Assembly (NCBI RefSeq): GCF_014202825.1
Contig: NZ_JACHHP010000002.1
Coordinates: 930,001 to 994,000 of the forward strand
Source of the DNA: Chiayiivirga flava
GTDB lineage: Bacteria > Pseudomonadota > Gammaproteobacteria > Xanthomonadales > Xanthomonadaceae
Length of the DNA stretch: 64,000 nt
Direction: 5' to 3'
In this document: one piece after another, positions 9,311 to 18,760 of the stretch
Layout of the letters: the number at the start of each line of letters is the position of its first letter
How positions within the stretch are numbered: the first letter of the stretch is position 1
Notes under the pieces: model-generated
What the model was told of the DNA's origin: nothing
Databases searched by the model: none
The model's input: only the letters and a program-made list of their open reading frames with translations
Program-made: the position numbers and the translations under genes

Positions 9311-10660
9311 ATGGTGCAGTCCACACGCCTTTCTTCTGCTCCCGCGCACGCGCGCGCCAGTCTCGGCGGCGAGCCCGATGCCGGCTACGGCGTGCTCGGC
9401 CGCACGTCCGCCGAGTATCCGCACTTCGGCGGCGCGGGGTCGGAAAGCATCGCCTATGCCAGCACGGTCGATGCGCAGGATCGTCTCATCGTTGCCGGCC
9501 ACAGCTTCGACGCGCAGGGCACGCTGGTCGCAAGTCTGGTGCGGTTCCACGCCAACGGCACGCCGGACGCGGAGTTCGGCCTGCGTGGATTCGTCACCTT
9601 GCCCACGCAGTTGCCGACCGGCTCGGCGTGGTTGCGCTGCGTGGTGGCGCTCGATGACGGCAGTCTCGTCGTCGGGTTCGACGTGAAGGGGTCGGAACGT
9701 CGCCATGTGCTGCTGCGACGGCTGCGGCCGTGCGGCGCCGTGGATCTCGACTTTCTGCAGCCGCGCGGCGGCGCGCTCGAATTTGCACCCGCGTCGACGC
9801 TGGACATGCTGCACGGCCTGCGGCCGATGCCCGATGGCGGGCTGCTGGTGCTCGCGACGACACACCTGGATCGGTTCCACGGCGCCGAACTCGCGTTGCT
9901 GCGTCTGACGCCCGGCGGAGTGCCCGATCCAGGGTTCGGCACGGGCGCCGGACCGACCGGAATCGCCTGGGTGCCGCGCCCGGCGGCGACGCGTCTGCGC
10001 CGGCCGTGGTCGCTGGCATTGGCGGTGGATGGCAGGATCCTGCTGGCGGGCGACGTGCTGTGCGAGCAGGAGTCCGAGCCCGCCGGCGTGGCGGTGTCGG
10101 CGCTCGATGCGTGCGGCCTGCCGTCGGCGGGGTTCGGGCGCGGCGGCATCGTGCGCCTGCCGCAGACGCGCAACGACGCACTGCGCGATCTCGCCTGCCG
10201 TGCCGACGGGCGCGTGGCCGTGGTGCTGCAGACCGGTGCCGGCGACGCCGTCTCCCTTCCGAAGGTGATCCAGCTGCAGGCCGATGGCGCGCTCGATGGC
10301 AGCTTCGCCAGGAACGGCGTGCTGATCGCACCGCTCGGCGGCACGGCCCCCTGCCAGCGACCGCAGGCCTGCGCCATCCAGCGGGACGGAACGCTCCTTC
10401 TTGCCGGAACGCCGTGGGCCGAGCCGGGCGGCCAGCGCGTGACCGTGTCGCGCTGGTTGCCGGACGGCGGACGCGACGAGGCGTTCGGCGACGCGGGTTC
10501 GCTGATCTGCGGCTTCAGCCACGGCATCGGCCGCACCGACGGCGTGTGCGTGGACAGCATCAGCGGCCTGCACGCACTGGAAAACCGCATTCTTGTCGCG
10601 GGCCACATGCTCGAGTGCGAGATGAAATACAAGTACTGCGCGCTGGCGCTGCACGCGTAG
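9311..10660 (+). CDS. Delta-60 repeat protein of unknown function
   Basis: 449 aa from the ATG at 9311, which has GGAG in front; a GTG at 9257 would add 18 residues. The sequence is a chain of about seven repeats of some 55 residues with the pattern of the delta-60 repeat: D-(G/A)-R-(I/L)-L-(L/V)-A-G, then a line ending in R-(L/F)-(T/H)-x-(D/N)-G-x-x-D-x-x-F-G. Such repeats form beta-propeller-like bodies in secreted bacterial proteins. No signal peptide is obvious at either start, which is unusual for this family. Eleven or so cysteines, several in the DxCG context, suggest disulphides and hence export. It sits between envC and the pilin operon; no partner can be named. Confidence 0.68.
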   Translation: MVQSTRLSSAPAHARASLGGEPDAGYGVLGRTSAEYPHFGGAGSESIAYASTVDAQDRLIVAGHSFDAQGTLVASLVRFHANGTPDAEFGLRGFVTLPTQLPTGSAWLRCVVALDDGSLVVGFDVKGSERRHVLLRRLRPCGAVDLDFLQPRGGALEFAPASTLDMLHGLRPMPDGGLLVLATTHLDRFHGAELALLRLTPGGVPDPGFGTGAGPTGIAWVPRPAATRLRRPWSLALAVDGRILLAGDVLCEQESEPAGVAVSALDACGLPSAGFGRGGIVRLPQTRNDALRDLACRADGRVAVVLQTGAGDAVSLPKVIQLQADGALDGSFARNGVLIAPLGGTAPCQRPQACAIQRDGTLLLAGTPWAEPGGQRVTVSRWLPDGGRDEAFGDAGSLICGFSHGIGRTDGVCVDSISGLHALENRILVAGHMLECEMKYKYCALALHA

Positions 10661-10670
10661 CGCGATCGGG

Positions 10671-10687
10671 CCGGACCCGCGGTCCGG
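10671..10687 (+). terminator. Possible hairpin terminator after the delta-60 gene
   Basis: CCGGACC (10671-10677) and GGTCCGG (10681-10687) form a perfect seven-base-pair stem with a three-base loop, ten bases past the stop codon. The following GTCTGTG is only weakly T-rich. Confidence 0.4.
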
Positions 10688-10785
10688 GTCTGTGCCGCCC
10701 GTCCCGCGGATCGTGCCGCCCGGCGGCAGCGTGAGCCTCACCGTTCCGAGCGGCGTACGCCATCACAAGAACGGAGAACTCTGCC

Positions 10786-11331
10786 ATGCACCAGACATCG
10801 CACGCTGCTCTTGTGTCGTCCGCCGCCCGCCCGATGTGCCGCCGGCGCGGCTTCTCGCTGATCGAACTGATGGTCACCATCGCCATCGTCGCCATCCTCC
10901 TGAGCGTTGCGTTGCCGAGCATGGCCGATGCCATCGCACGCAACCGCATCGCCTCGTCCGCCAACGCGTTTCTTGCGGGACTGAATTACGCGCGGACCGA
11001 GGCCATCCGTCGCAATGGCGCGGCGGGCGTGTGTCCCACCAAGTCCGGCGTCGTCTGCGATGGCGACTGGGGTGATCGCTGGCTGGTCTTCGCGGGCAAG
11101 CCGACGGAGCCGACCGTGCTCTCGCTCGGCGAATTCAGCGACAAGGATCAGTTCACCTCGGAGTCGCCGACCAGCAAATCCATCACCTTCGATGCACGCG
11201 GCATGCTGGCCGTCGCGCCGAACGCGTTCGAGCTGCGGCCCGTGGACTGCGGTGCGGGCAAGCCGATGCGCAGGCTCTTCAGCGTGCAGCGCACCGGCAG
11301 CGTGTCGGTGATGAAGGGAGCCTGCCTGTGA
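10786..11331 (+). CDS. fimT: GspH/FimT family minor pseudopilin
   Basis: 181 aa. The class III signal is unmistakable: basic leader, prepilin peptidase site G22-F23 in RRRGFSLIELM with Glu at +5, then a hydrophobic helix. The C-terminal domain carries paired Cys (VCPTKSGVVC) and resembles the GspH/FimT fold. FimT-type minor pilins prime type IV pilus assembly, and in Xanthomonadales some bind DNA for competence. The ATG has ACGGAGA upstream. It opens the fimT-pilV-pilW-pilX-pilY1 operon and its stop overlaps the start of pilV by four bases. The major pilin and assembly ATPases are not in this window. Confidence 0.9.
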   Translation: MHQTSHAALVSSAARPMCRRRGFSLIELMVTIAIVAILLSVALPSMADAIARNRIASSANAFLAGLNYARTEAIRRNGAAGVCPTKSGVVCDGDWGDRWLVFAGKPTEPTVLSLGEFSDKDQFTSESPTSKSITFDARGMLAVAPNAFELRPVDCGAGKPMRRLFSVQRTGSVSVMKGACL

Positions 11332-11861
11332 ACGTGTCGGCGCGTGTCCAGGGTGCCGATGCCGGATTCTCGTTGATCGAGGTGATGGTGGCGGTGCTCG
11401 TGCTGTCGCTCGGGCTGCTCGGCATGGCGGCGCTGCAGGGCGTATCGATGCGCTACAACCAGAGCGCGAACTACCGCACCCAGGCGACCAACCTCGCTTA
11501 CGAGTTCATCGACACCGCGCGCAGCTACTCCGATCGCGACCTGAGCAACCTCGTCGCGCTGGTGCAGAACTTTACCGACTGGAGCCAGATGTGCGAGATC
11601 GGCACGCCACCCGGCTACGCCTGCGGGTCCAGCGCCGACGCACTCAACTGCGACCGCGAACGCTGGGCGCAGAAGATCTGCCGCACCATGCCGAACGGCC
11701 GCGGCCAGGTGCTGCTCGACACCTCGCTCGCCGCACCGCAGATCACCGTGCGCCTGTGCTGGAACGACGATCGTGGCCTCGATCCCGCTGTTACGAGCGA
11801 CTGTTCCGATCCGAGCGAAGCGCTCGGCGGCCAGCCGTTCGCGATCACCAGCCAGCTCTGA
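11328..11861 (+). CDS. pilV: Type IV pilus minor pilin PilV
   Basis: 177 aa. Prepilin cleavage site G13-F14 in DAGFSLIEVM, Glu at +5, and the typical PilV continuation in which a long hydrophobic helix runs into LQGVSMRYNQSA. Four cysteines lie in the second half. PilV is a minor pilin needed with PilW, PilX and PilY1 to start fibre assembly at the inner membrane platform. ATG overlaps the fimT stop (ATGA-type coupling), and pilW starts 11 bases after the stop. Confidence 0.92.
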   Translation: MNVSARVQGADAGFSLIEVMVAVLVLSLGLLGMAALQGVSMRYNQSANYRTQATNLAYEFIDTARSYSDRDLSNLVALVQNFTDWSQMCEIGTPPGYACGSSADALNCDRERWAQKICRTMPNGRGQVLLDTSLAAPQITVRLCWNDDRGLDPAVTSDCSDPSEALGGQPFAITSQL

Positions 11862-11871
11862 GGTGCGTGCC

Positions 11872-13011
11872 ATGCCCGTCACCTCCAAACACACGCAACA
11901 CGGCTTCTCGCTCGTCGAACTGATGATCGCCATCACCATCGCGGTGGTGCTGGGCCTGGGCCTGGTGCAGGTGTTTTCGGCCCAGCGGGTCGCGTTCGCA
12001 GCCAACGAATCGCTGGCACGGGTGCAGGAAAACAGCCGCTTCGCTCTCGGCTTCATCGAGCACGACCTGCGCATGACCGGCAACATGACATGCCTCAACG
12101 ACCAGGGCTTCGCAGGGCGTCTGTTCAACCATCTGTCGGCGGATGTGCCGGCCGCGGCGCCGTGGCTCTATCGAATCGATCAAGCGTTTCAGGTGTACGA
12201 GTTCGTCGGCACCGCGCCGGGTCAGACCTATGGTCTCGCCGAAAACCGCACGACACCGGCCGCCGATGCGTGGGCTCCGCCGTTGCCAGCGGATCTGGGG
12301 ATTGCGGGCAAGGCACTCGACGGCAGCGACATCGTCGTCGTCCGGTACATGAGTGCGGAATCGACGGTGTTGACCGGCATCGGTGTCGAAGCCGCTGCCG
12401 GCACGCTGGATGTCGCAGATCCGTCGTTCCTGTCTGCCGGTCGCGTATATGCAGTGAGCGACTGTCGCAATTTCAGCCTGTTCCAAGCGCTGGGCGGCAA
12501 ATCCGTCGGCGTTGGTGGACTGAATCTCGTGGGATGGAGCGGTCTTGAGAACAGCTACGGACCGGATGTTCCGCTGCATCGCTTCGAATTTGCGGCGTAC
12601 TACGTGGCCACCGGCGCGGACGGCGGGCCTGCATTGTTCCGGCGGCAGTTCGACGACAGCGGAACCCTTGCCTCGGAGGAACTCGTTGCGGGCGTCGAGT
12701 CGGTGCAGGTCGTGCTCGGTGCCGACACGGCATTGCGCGATCGTGGCGATCGACCATCGTCGTACTTCACGGCGGCGGCGGTGGAAGAGGGCGCCGCGCC
12801 GTGGCCCGCGGATGCATCGGCCAGCCAGCGCTGGTCGTCGGTCACCACGGCCCGCGTCGGTGTTCTGGTGCGCAGCGAGACGCGGGCTTCCGCGGCAGCA
12901 CCCACGGCGCCGTCTCTCGTCGCGGACGTGCGACTCGAGATCCCTGCCGATTCGCGCTTGCGGCATGTCTACGAAACCCAGGTCGCGCTGCGCAACCGCA
13001 TCCGCGGCTGA
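11872..13011 (+). CDS. pilW: Type IV pilus minor pilin PilW
   Basis: 379 aa, within the normal range for PilW. The leader is short and basic with the peptidase site G11-F12 in HGFSLVELM. The following conserved block ENSRFALGFIEHDLRMTG is characteristic of PilW, with a downstream Cys pair (TCL and DCRN). The large C-terminal domain is mainly beta and ends in LRNRIRG. ATG at 11872 is preferred since it places the cleavage site correctly; the frame is open further upstream but only as read-through of the pilV region. Same operon. Confidence 0.92.
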   Translation: MPVTSKHTQHGFSLVELMIAITIAVVLGLGLVQVFSAQRVAFAANESLARVQENSRFALGFIEHDLRMTGNMTCLNDQGFAGRLFNHLSADVPAAAPWLYRIDQAFQVYEFVGTAPGQTYGLAENRTTPAADAWAPPLPADLGIAGKALDGSDIVVVRYMSAESTVLTGIGVEAAAGTLDVADPSFLSAGRVYAVSDCRNFSLFQALGGKSVGVGGLNLVGWSGLENSYGPDVPLHRFEFAAYYVATGADGGPALFRRQFDDSGTLASEELVAGVESVQVVLGADTALRDRGDRPSSYFTAAAVEEGAAPWPADASASQRWSSVTTARVGVLVRSETRASAAAPTAPSLVADVRLEIPADSRLRHVYETQVALRNRIRG

Positions 13012-13025
13012 GACGAGGACAAACG

Positions 13026-13523
13026 ATGAAACAGACAGACTCCCGCATCACCGTCGCGCGACAGCCCGCACCCCGCCAGCGAGGCTCGGTGCTGTTTCTG
13101 GCGATGATGCTTCTGATCGTGCTGAGCTTGCTCGCCCTGTCGGTTGCCACGGTGACCGGTCTGCAGGAGCGGATGGCGAGCACGTACCGTTCCGAGCACC
13201 TCGCGTTTCAGCACGCCGAAGCGCGTCTGCGCGCGACCGAACGCACCATCGTGGACGAAACCGATCCCTGCCACGCGGGCGACCCCGATCCCAGCACTGC
13301 CTGGATCGATGCGCCACCCGCCTCGGGCACCGAACACTACCGCAACATGGGCCGCGGCCCGACGGCACGTGCATTCGGCTGGCGCGGGAGCAGCAAGGCT
13401 GGTTCTCCCGCACTCGTGGGCGATATCCGCTGCGCGTACTTCGAGGTCAGCGCCATCGATTTCGATGTGCCCGGCGGCGACTCGACGGCAGCCGCCGTGA
13501 CCACATCCGTGTTTGTGCCCTGA
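13026..13523 (+). CDS. pilX: Type IV pilus assembly protein PilX
   Basis: 165 aa. PilX-type N-terminus: basic leader with RQRGSVLFLAMM followed by a 20-residue hydrophobic helix and then GLQERMA. As is usual in PilX it has no Glu at +5 of the mature chain. The C-terminal domain holds two cysteines (DPC and IRC). PilX joins PilV and PilW in the initiation complex with PilY1. It starts 15 bases after pilW; pilY1 follows after 32 bases. Confidence 0.88.
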   Translation: MKQTDSRITVARQPAPRQRGSVLFLAMMLLIVLSLLALSVATVTGLQERMASTYRSEHLAFQHAEARLRATERTIVDETDPCHAGDPDPSTAWIDAPPASGTEHYRNMGRGPTARAFGWRGSSKAGSPALVGDIRCAYFEVSAIDFDVPGGDSTAAAVTTSVFVP

Positions 13524-13555
13524 AGCAGTCCACATTGCGAATCCCGGAGATTCCC

Positions 13556-16500
13556 ATGTCTACTCCCCGTCTCTCTTTGATCGTGAAGATCGCCGTCCTC
13601 GCCGCCCTGTCGGTGACAGGCGCATTCGATCGCGCTCTGGCATTGAACATCGCGCAGACGCCGTTGTTTCTTGGCCTCGATGTCAAGCCGAACTTCATTC
13701 TCGCCGTCGACGACTCGGGCTCGATGGGCGAGCAGCGCATTTTTCCCGGTGCCAATTCTCCCTACATCGCATGGAACGAGGACAACGCGAGTTTTTTCCT
13801 GGCGCCCGAGCAGCTGTATTATCTCGAGTCGATGAATTTGCCGGATCCGGCGCCGCCCTTCGGTGCCTATGGATCGATCCATGGCGACGGGAGCGCCAAT
13901 GATGGTGGGTCGAACTACATTTTCCTAAGTCCGTCGATTCCACCCTTCGACGACTTTGGTTTTGCGCGTTCGCCGGATTTCAACAAACTTTACTTCAACC
14001 CGGCGGTGACCTATCAACCCTGGCGCAAACATGACGGCACGCGTTGGCCGGACGCCGATCCATCCGCGGCGCGCGCCGACCCCCGACTCGGGACACCGTA
14101 CAAGATCGGCTACGCGTCGGTGTTCGATTTCGTCGATCAGGATGGGCGCCGAGAAGACGGTGACCGGGGATTCTACCTGCTTGCGGGCATGAAAGTGCCC
14201 GCCGGCACCGTTTACCGGACCGACAGCAACGCGATTGCGGATTGCGGTGAGAGTGCTTCGCTTCCTGGAACAAATGGCGCGTGGGCGACACTCGATCAGG
14301 ACACCGTTATACAGAGTGCGTGCACAGCCAACCTGCAACGGTTTCCCGCGGTGTTTTTCCTGAAGGACCCGGCATCGCTTCCGCCCGAGTTCGGATATGT
14401 GGCCGACCCGGTCCACATTCCTGATGCACTGGGCCCCGGTGGCGTGGGACTGTACAAGTACGAGATTCGTCCGGAGAACTTCTCCAGCAAGCCAGCGTAC
14501 AACGCGGCTGTTCAGAATTTTGCGAACTGGTTCCAGTACCACGGCAACAAGATCCTTGCGCTCGTGGCATCGATGACGGAGGCGTTCTTCGACGTGCGTG
14601 ACGTGCGGGTGGGGCAATTCGCCATCAACCACCTGCAGGACGTGAAAATGTACGATCTGTCGGTCGACCTGGATCGCATCGCGTTCTTCGACCAGATCAC
14701 CGCCTTGACGACGTCGGCGATCCTGTACGGAGGTTCGATAAACACTCCCAATCGCAGCGGGGTCAACCATCTGGGCGAGCAGTTCCTGCGCACCGACTCG
14801 CAGGCGCCGATCCAGGCGGCCTGCCAGTTGAACACCGGAATGTTGTTCACCGACGGATACACCAGCAAGGGCGATGGCCCCGTGCTTTTCGGAAACGCGG
14901 ACGGATCGCTTGACGCACCCCTTTCCGATGGCTATGCCGACACCATGGCGGACATCGTCACCGCGTACTTCGAAGGCGCCCGTGTGCCACTGCGTGCCGA
15001 TCTGCCGACAGGCAAGGTCCCCGTCGTGGCCAGCTGCGAAGATAGCCCCGAGCCCTGGGCCGACTGCGAACGGGATCTGCACATGCGGTTCCATGCTGTC
15101 GCGTTCGGTCCCACCGGTCATGTCTACGGTGTCGATGCGCAGAAGACGGAAGAGCCTTTTGTGCACCATCCGGATTGGAATGCCTTGGGTGCACCCAAGG
15201 CGTCCAATGGCCCCGTGGTCGTCGATGAACTCTGGCATGCCACGCTCAACGGCAGGGGGTCGTTCGTCAGCGCCGCGCGTCCCTCGGATGTAACGGATGC
15301 CTTGAAGAATGCACTCAAGTTGTCGAGCGTTGGCACGTCGTTCTCCGGGGGGCTGTCGGGAAGCAGCACGCGTCGCGATCTCGATTTTCTCGGCTACGTT
15401 CCGCGCTACAACGCCGAAGACTGGACCGGCGACCTGACCGCGCACTCGACGAAGGACGATGGCCAGTTCGATGCGCAGGTCTGGAGCGCGGCCGAGCAGC
15501 TCGAGGACGTCGATGTCGACGACCGAAAAATCTACTTCTCGGATCCGAAGACGAAAACACTCCACCCGTTCAGCGTGGACGCCCTCGGCGGCGACGCGGC
15601 CGCCATCACGCGGATGGGATTGCCTGCCGATCCGCCGTACGGACGCACAGTCGAGGAGATTGTCGACTATCTGCGCGGAGATCACACCTTCGAACAGAAA
15701 AATCCCGGCGGCACGTTGCGAAATCGCAGCTCACGGATCGGCGACATTTTCGGTTCGCAGCCCGAGGTGCTGACGTCGGCGGGCTTCGGCTACACGGGTC
15801 TGCCGGACAGCGAGGGCGGCGGATTCGGTCCTGGAAGCTACGGCGAATTCATGCAGACGACAAAAAAGAACCGGACTCCGGTGGCGTTTGTCGGAGCAAA
15901 CGACGGGATGTTGCATGCATTCGATGCAACCGGCGGCGCCAACGGCGGCAAGGAGCTGTTCGCCATCATCCCGGAGGCAGTGATGTCCAATCTGGGCGTG
16001 CTGCCGGATCCCACCTACAAACATCGCTACTTCGTCGACGGCTCGCCCGTGCAGGGCGACGCGTACGACGGCAACGCGTGGAAGACGGTGCTGCTCGTGC
16101 CCATGGGCGCAGGTGGAAAGTCGATCATGGCACTGGACGTGACCGACCCGGCCGCGTCGTTCGGGCCGCAGAACTTCCTGTGGGAGTTCACCGATCCGGG
16201 CCTCAACGAGACGCTGGGGAAACCGCATGTGGTGTTGCTTGAGAACGGCAAGTGGGCGGCGGTGTTCGGTAGCGGAATCGACGGCGTACCGGATCCGGGA
16301 ACGGTTGAGACGCATGCCTACATCTACTTTGTAGATCTCTTCTCCGGCGAGCTGATCGCCAAGGTGCTCGCTCAGATGCCTTACGGAGACGACGGAATCC
16401 TGGACGACGGCTTCGTCAATCTCGTACCCGTCGACGCCGACTACGATCTCCGCGCGGACACCGTCTACGCCGCCGACTATGACGGCTATCTGTGGCGGCT

Positions 16501-17320
16501 GGATATTGACGATGTCGACCCGATCGCGCTTGGCAATGGTGGTGCGCCGCTGTTCAGGGCGGTGAACAAGCTGGGCCGACCGCAGATCGTGACGGGCGGC
16601 ATTGACGCCTTCCCGCATCACATCAGGGGCCAGATGGTGTTTTTCGGAAGCGGGCGCTATTTGAAGACCAATACCGACATCGCTCCCACAGTCACCGAAG
16701 AGAGCTTCTACGGAATCTGGGACGATCCCGAGCAACCCGGGTTCATCGACCGCAACGATCTTCAATCGAGGGCGATTCTCTCGCAGGAGAACGTGCAAGG
16801 TGTCGAGACGCGGCGTATCTCCGATGCTCCGGTCGACTGGAGCACACAGCGGGGCTGGGCACTGGACTTCCTCATCGACGGGCAGCCGCTGACCGGCGAA
16901 AAATTCATCGGCCATCCCGTCGTGGCATTGGGACGAGTGATGTTTGCAACCTATCAGCCGTTGTCGGATGACCCCTGCTCCGGCGGCGGGACGAACCGCT
17001 TCTATTCACTGTCGGCGACGAGCGGTGTCGGCGAACTGGCCCTGCCCGGCGGGGACGGCACGTACGGGGCGATCGATATTCCGTCGGCATCGGCGGGTCG
17101 CGGGCCGATTCAGCAACCCGGGGTGATCACGTCGCCGCCGCCGCCTGCCTGTGTTCCCGGTTCCCCGGGTTGTCCGTTGCCGGAGCCTGATGAACAAGGG
17201 CAGGTGCTGTCGGCACCGAGCCCGGGCTGTCGGACGAACCTGGGCGTGCTGCTTGGTGATGGACTGCTCGTGTTCGACCGACTCACGTGCGGCAGACAAT
17301 CCTGGCAGCAGCTTCAGTGA
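13556..17320 (+). CDS. pilY1: PilY1-type pilus tip adhesin / assembly factor
   Basis: 1254 aa. A Sec signal occupies residues 1-30. It is followed by a von Willebrand A-like region whose MIDAS core DxSxS is seen at Asp52-Ser56 (DDSGSM). The C-terminal half is the PilY1 beta-propeller, with a canonical Ca2+ loop D-A-D-Y-D-L-R-A-D (Asp960-Asp968) and the blade signature AADYDGYLWRLD. PilY1 sits at the pilus tip, mediates adhesion and mechanosensing, and through calcium binding counteracts retraction. The last 45 residues are Pro- and Cys-rich. The ATG has CGGAGA upstream. It ends the operon ahead of a strong hairpin. Several stretches, for example around 13.7-14.0 kb and 16.6-16.8 kb, are visibly less G+C-rich than neighbours, typical of fast-evolving tip adhesins. 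Confidence 0.92.
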   Translation: MSTPRLSLIVKIAVLAALSVTGAFDRALALNIAQTPLFLGLDVKPNFILAVDDSGSMGEQRIFPGANSPYIAWNEDNASFFLAPEQLYYLESMNLPDPAPPFGAYGSIHGDGSANDGGSNYIFLSPSIPPFDDFGFARSPDFNKLYFNPAVTYQPWRKHDGTRWPDADPSAARADPRLGTPYKIGYASVFDFVDQDGRREDGDRGFYLLAGMKVPAGTVYRTDSNAIADCGESASLPGTNGAWATLDQDTVIQSACTANLQRFPAVFFLKDPASLPPEFGYVADPVHIPDALGPGGVGLYKYEIRPENFSSKPAYNAAVQNFANWFQYHGNKILALVASMTEAFFDVRDVRVGQFAINHLQDVKMYDLSVDLDRIAFFDQITALTTSAILYGGSINTPNRSGVNHLGEQFLRTDSQAPIQAACQLNTGMLFTDGYTSKGDGPVLFGNADGSLDAPLSDGYADTMADIVTAYFEGARVPLRADLPTGKVPVVASCEDSPEPWADCERDLHMRFHAVAFGPTGHVYGVDAQKTEEPFVHHPDWNALGAPKASNGPVVVDELWHATLNGRGSFVSAARPSDVTDALKNALKLSSVGTSFSGGLSGSSTRRDLDFLGYVPRYNAEDWTGDLTAHSTKDDGQFDAQVWSAAEQLEDVDVDDRKIYFSDPKTKTLHPFSVDALGGDAAAITRMGLPADPPYGRTVEEIVDYLRGDHTFEQKNPGGTLRNRSSRIGDIFGSQPEVLTSAGFGYTGLPDSEGGGFGPGSYGEFMQTTKKNRTPVAFVGANDGMLHAFDATGGANGGKELFAIIPEAVMSNLGVLPDPTYKHRYFVDGSPVQGDAYDGNAWKTVLLVPMGAGGKSIMALDVTDPAASFGPQNFLWEFTDPGLNETLGKPHVVLLENGKWAAVFGSGIDGVPDPGTVETHAYIYFVDLFSGELIAKVLAQMPYGDDGILDDGFVNLVPVDADYDLRADTVYAADYDGYLWRLDIDDVDPIALGNGGAPLFRAVNKLGRPQIVTGGIDAFPHHIRGQMVFFGSGRYLKTNTDIAPTVTEESFYGIWDDPEQPGFIDRNDLQSRAILSQENVQGVETRRISDAPVDWSTQRGWALDFLIDGQPLTGEKFIGHPVVALGRVMFATYQPLSDDPCSGGGTNRFYSLSATSGVGELALPGGDGTYGAIDIPSASAGRGPIQQPGVITSPPPPACVPGSPGCPLPEPDEQGQVLSAPSPGCRTNLGVLLGDGLLVFDRLTCGRQSWQQLQ

Positions 17321-17330
17321 TGCTGCCCGG

Positions 17331-17362
17331 TCGCGGCGCTCCGCACTGACGGAGCGCCGCGA
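17331..17362 (+). terminator. Strong hairpin ending the pilin operon
   Basis: A perfect 13-base-pair stem, TCGCGGCGCTCCG (17331-17343) with CGGAGCGCCGCGA (17350-17362), closes a six-base loop 11 bases after the pilY1 stop. No long T tract follows, but the stem is very stable. Confidence 0.65.
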
Positions 17363-17542
17363 TCTGCATGGAACGCCGACGGCGGTTGCAGCATCCGAGG
17401 CCGGGTTGCGTCCCGGACAGTTGCACCGATCAAACCGACGCGGCGGACTCCTGCAGACAGCACATCGACGACAACAACGGCAAAGGCAACAGCAGGCCGA
17501 CGTCTGCCGAAGCAATCGGGAAGCGGGCATTGCGGGATGGGT

Positions 17543-17619
17543 TGGTGGCTATGGGTGGACTCGAACCACCGACCCCAGCATTATGAGTGCTGTGCTCTAA
17601 CCGGCTGAGCTACATAGCC
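17543..17619 (-). tRNA. tRNA-Met (CAT), elongator
   Basis: Read on the minus strand from 17619, the 77 bases fold into a full cloverleaf. The acceptor stem GGCTATG/CATAGCC is followed by A and an encoded CCA (17545-17543). The D arm begins AGCTCAGCCGG, the anticodon loop is CTCATAA with anticodon CAT, and the T loop is GTTCGAGTC. The sequence closely follows the E. coli elongator tRNA-Met, not the initiator (it has no C1:A72 mismatch) and not tRNA-Ile2. It is transcribed towards the end of the pilin operon. Confidence 0.96.
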
Positions 17620-18078
17620 AAGCGACGCGTCCCGCTGCGGGACTGCCTTGCCTCGGAGCGGCGAGCCGAGCGTCCGAGGCGAACCGAAAATTATCCATGC
17701 GCAGGCCGGTGGCGTCAACTCGCCGGCGCTCTTGCGTGCTTCTTCGGACTGGGTACCCACGGTCCGCACCAGAGCCGATCCCCGGCCTCCACGCGCGAGG
17801 GGCACGTTGAAGGAACGGCGCACCCCGGTGACGCTTTCGATGCGGGCCCGCGACCGCCGTCGCGGCCGCCGTCACCTCTGTTTTCTCCCGAAGACGACCG
17901 CGACCGGCGCTCCACGGGGGGATCGGCTGCCTGCGTCCCCTGCGCAGCGTCGTTCGATTCGCCGCGGCCTGCCGGCGGACGGGGTGCGGACACGGACACG
18001 CATGTCGCCCGCTGGCCTGCCTTGTCGCTGCGTGCGCCGCTGTGGCACAGTCGGGGCATCATTTATCGGAGTCGGTCC
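17620..18078. other. Intergenic region between tRNA-Met and rppH
   Basis: About 460 bases without a supported gene. Next to the tRNA lie short inverted repeats (CCCGC-T-GCGGG near 17630-17640 and CCTCGGA...TCCGAGG at 17652-17680), which could belong to the tRNA leader. The remainder is G+C-rich with frames open on both strands, none with a ribosome site, start or composition that persuades me. The rppH promoter should lie in the last 60 bases, where CATCATTTAT is the only A/T-rich run. Confidence 0.5.
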
Positions 18079-18648
18079 GTGATCGATCCGGACGGGTATC
18101 GCCCGAACGTGGGCATCATCCTGATGCACGACGACGGTCGCGTGTTCTGGGCGCGGCGCACGTCACGCGACGGCTGGCAGTTTCCGCAGGGCGGCATGAA
18201 CAGCGACGAGACGCCGCTGGAGGCCATGTACCGCGAGCTGCACGAGGAGACCGGGCTGTTTCCCGAGCATGTGGAGGTGCTCGGCGCGACACCCGGCTGG
18301 CTGCGCTACCGCCTGCCGCGCCGCTTCGTGCGCAACGGACAGCGTCCGGTGTGCATCGGGCAGAAGCAGGTGTGGTTCCTGCTGCGGCTGGTGGCCGACG
18401 AGCAAGCGGTGCGGCTGGATGCTACCGAGCGGCCGGAATTCGATCTGTGGCGCTGGGTCGATTTCTGGTATCCGCTCGAACACGTGGTGGTGTTCAAGCG
18501 CCAAGTGTATGAAAAGGCACTGCACCATCTGGCGCCCAAGGCCCAGACCTTGGCGGCAACCGCCGCCATCCTCGATACGGCGCCGCCGCTGGGCGCCGCC
18601 GAACCGATGCGCGCAGTGGCCGGCGGCTATCGTCGCGGAATAGGCTAG
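18079..18648 (+). CDS. rppH: RNA pyrophosphohydrolase RppH
   Basis: 189 aa. The N-terminus [14 protein letters not shown] is diagnostic of RppH/NudH. The Nudix box G-x5-E-x7-R-E-x2-E-E-x-G is complete in the run from [13 protein letters not shown] to YRELHEETG, with catalytic Glu residues present, followed by the RppH block LPRRFVR and the KQVWFLL strand. It removes pyrophosphate from the 5' end of triphosphorylated mRNA and so starts RNase E-dependent decay. GTG at 18079 has GGAG seven bases upstream and aligns with the family start. The C-terminal 30 residues beyond the Nudix fold are not conserved. Confidence 0.95.
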   Translation: MIDPDGYRPNVGIILMHDDGRVFWARRTSRDGWQFPQGGMNSDETPLEAMYRELHEETGLFPEHVEVLGATPGWLRYRLPRRFVRNGQRPVCIGQKQVWFLLRLVADEQAVRLDATERPEFDLWRWVDFWYPLEHVVVFKRQVYEKALHHLAPKAQTLAATAAILDTAPPLGAAEPMRAVAGGYRRGIG

Positions 18649-18704
18649 CTGGCGGGCTCCTGACCGCCGCACCGGCAGCCGGATGTGAATGGATCGCGGG
18701 GCGT

Positions 18705-18723
18705 GTTGACAATCATTCGTATT
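18705..18723 (+). promoter_or_regulatory. Fur box with overlapping promoter upstream of bfd
   Basis: The 19-mer GTTGACAATCATTCGTATT matches the palindromic Fur consensus AATGAGAATCATTCTCATT at 14 positions, including the whole central AATCATTC. It also contains TTGACA (18706-18711), with a plausible -10 (TGGAAT, 18729-18734) 17 bases downstream. Iron-bound Fur would therefore cover the -35 region. This agrees with the known iron repression of bfd in gammaproteobacteria. Confidence 0.75.
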
Positions 18724-18760
18724 CGCGTTGGAATGGGCGCACGTTCCAGCCGGTGCCGCC

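Noticed and set aside
17648-18082. Frames between tRNA-Met and rppH on both strands
   Set aside because: No ribosome site, Arg/Pro-rich composition and no motif; treated as non-coding.
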